Shown in pieces: positions 63,266 through 64,000 of a stretch of DNA of 64,000 nt (the stretch's first letter is position 1; each line of letters opens with the position of its first letter). The stretch covers positions 655,924-719,923 of the forward strand of contig NZ_LOPW02000010.1 in the NCBI RefSeq assembly GCF_001469875.2, given 5' to 3'. Below the pieces are notes generated by a model. The model worked only from the letters and a program-made list of their open reading frames with translations. It made no database searches and was not told the origin of the DNA. Origin of the DNA: Haloferax marisrubri. Its GTDB lineage: Archaea > Halobacteriota > Halobacteria > Halobacteriales > Haloferacaceae. The position numbers and the translations under genes are program-made.

Positions 63266-64000
63266 ATGACACGCAATAAGCAAATCCGCGCGGTACTCCT
63301 CGCTGCGCTGATGGTTTTCTCGGTCTTCGCCGGGTCCATCGCGTTTACGGGTAGTGCTGCTGCTGCTGCTACTTCCATCAACACCACGACGGTGAGCGGA
63401 AGTAGCGCGACCGTCAACGTCACGGTCGACGCCACGGCTGGTGACAACAACACCACCGTCTGGATCGACCTTGACGACGACGGTACGCTCGACTCTGGCG
63501 AACCGGTCGCAACTAACGACTCCTATACTCCTGGTACGGCTACTGACGTTCTCGTCAGCGGCCTCGACGTCTCTGACCTGACGGCCGGCCAGTACGAGCT
63601 CGCCGCGGCTGAGACCGCTGGCGCTCCCGTCACGGGCACGACGTCCGAAGACCTGAGCGTCACGGCCACAGTCACGAACAACGACGACCCTGAGCTCGTC
63701 TCCGCAGTTCACTACAACGACAACTTCGGTAACGACGTCCTCGAACTCTCCTTCAACGAGGAAGTTCAGAACCTCGGTGGCAACATCCAGGTCTACCAGG
63801 ACGACGTTGACGTGACCAGCGACGTTGTTGCCTCTGGTCCGACCCAGAACAACCCTGGTCAGGTCATCATCAACACGACTGACCTCTACACGGGCGACCT
63901 CGTTGTGAACCTCGAAGGCGTCGAGGACACCGAGGGCAACCAGCTCGAACAGGGTCTCGACGACGACTACAACTCGACGATCACCGTCGCGACGGTTACG
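63266..64000 (+). CDS. csg: S-layer glycoprotein, N-terminal part (3' partial)
   Basis: The gene starts at the ATG at 63266 and is open to the window end (245 codons seen). The signal peptide (RAVLLAALMVFSVFAGSIAFTGSAAAA) is the type specific to haloarchaeal surface glycoproteins. The mature part is acidic and rich in Thr, Asp and N-x-S/T sites (for example INTTT, VNVTV, NNTTV, NDS, NTT). Ig-like strands follow (VSAVHYNDNFGNDVLELSFNEEV). The first residues differ from the H. volcanii csg product as I remember it, so this is a paralog or a diverged species version. The expected C-terminal Thr-rich stem and PGF-CTERM lie outside. Confidence 0.85.
   Translation, partial: MTRNKQIRAVLLAALMVFSVFAGSIAFTGSAAAAATSINTTTVSGSSATVNVTVDATAGDNNTTVWIDLDDDGTLDSGEPVATNDSYTPGTATDVLVSGLDVSDLTAGQYELAAAETAGAPVTGTTSEDLSVTATVTNNDDPELVSAVHYNDNFGNDVLELSFNEEVQNLGGNIQVYQDDVDVTSDVVASGPTQNNPGQVIINTTDLYTGDLVVNLEGVEDTEGNQLEQGLDDDYNSTITVATVT

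Noticed and set aside
62800-63279. 159-codon frame upstream of the S-layer gene
   Set aside because: It covers AT-rich promoter DNA, has mixed codon bias and overlaps the S-layer start. Treated as non-coding.

Overview
The window is a 64-kb piece of a haloarchaeal chromosome, most likely from a Haloferax species. The evidence is high GC, very acidic proteins, twin-arginine lipoproteins, CPxCG-type mini zinc proteins, PilA-type pilins, an S-layer glycoprotein signal peptide, Rfc large subunit with a C-terminal PIP box, and many leaderless genes with a TATA element 25-30 bp before the ATG. From memory the gene order (HMG-CoA synthase, Rfc, malic enzyme, the pilA pair) resembles the main chromosome of Haloferax volcanii, but this was not checked by alignment.

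Layout. 1-4.3 kb: a partial unknown gene, a HAD hydrolase, a repeat-rich secreted DUF7282 surface protein and a mini zinc-finger/DUF7511 gene pair. 4.4-5.1 kb: tRNA-Val(CAC) with a duplicated 3' end, a small protein and an orphan iron-box/hairpin locus. 5.2-10.4 kb: glutaredoxin plus cobalamin adenosyltransferase, a zinc/manganese ABC importer (znuACB) and an iron/siderophore-binding lipoprotein under two DtxR-type boxes. 10.6-15.1 kb: the glycine cleavage operon gcvT-gcvH-gcvPA-gcvPB. 15.4-20.7 kb: a lipoprotein, the DabA/DabB inorganic carbon transporter and an Lrp-type regulator. 20.8-28.5 kb: a 34-aa protein, a stand-alone EF-1A, a RimK ligase fused to a retropepsin-like domain, a Tat-exported subtilase, NYN and TatD-like hydrolases and a DUF2150 protein. 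28.5-42.1 kb: a large PKD/Ig surface protein, HMG-CoA synthase, regulators, GNAT enzymes, an amidohydrolase, Rfc large subunit and an alcohol dehydrogenase. 42.2-57.4 kb: a polar amino acid ABC importer, heme A synthase, a degenerate M24-family protein, MaeB malic enzyme, an RNase H and a complete dipeptide/oligopeptide ABC operon (dppABCDF). 57.5-64 kb: a DMT transporter, aldo/keto reductase, DUF1684 protein, two adjacent pilins and the start of an S-layer glycoprotein gene that runs off the window.

Functionally this is mostly core-chromosome metabolism (C1/glycine, mevalonate, anaplerosis, heme A), nutrient import (Zn/Mn, Fe, bicarbonate, amino acids, peptides) and cell-surface construction. 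No provirus, insertion sequence, CRISPR array or complete integrative element was seen. The most unusual signals are small: direct duplications of the 3' ends of several genes placed just downstream of them, an iron box next to a strong hairpin with no obvious target gene, a fused ligase-protease, an EF-1A copy outside its usual ribosomal context and a peptidase-fold protein whose metal ligands look lost.
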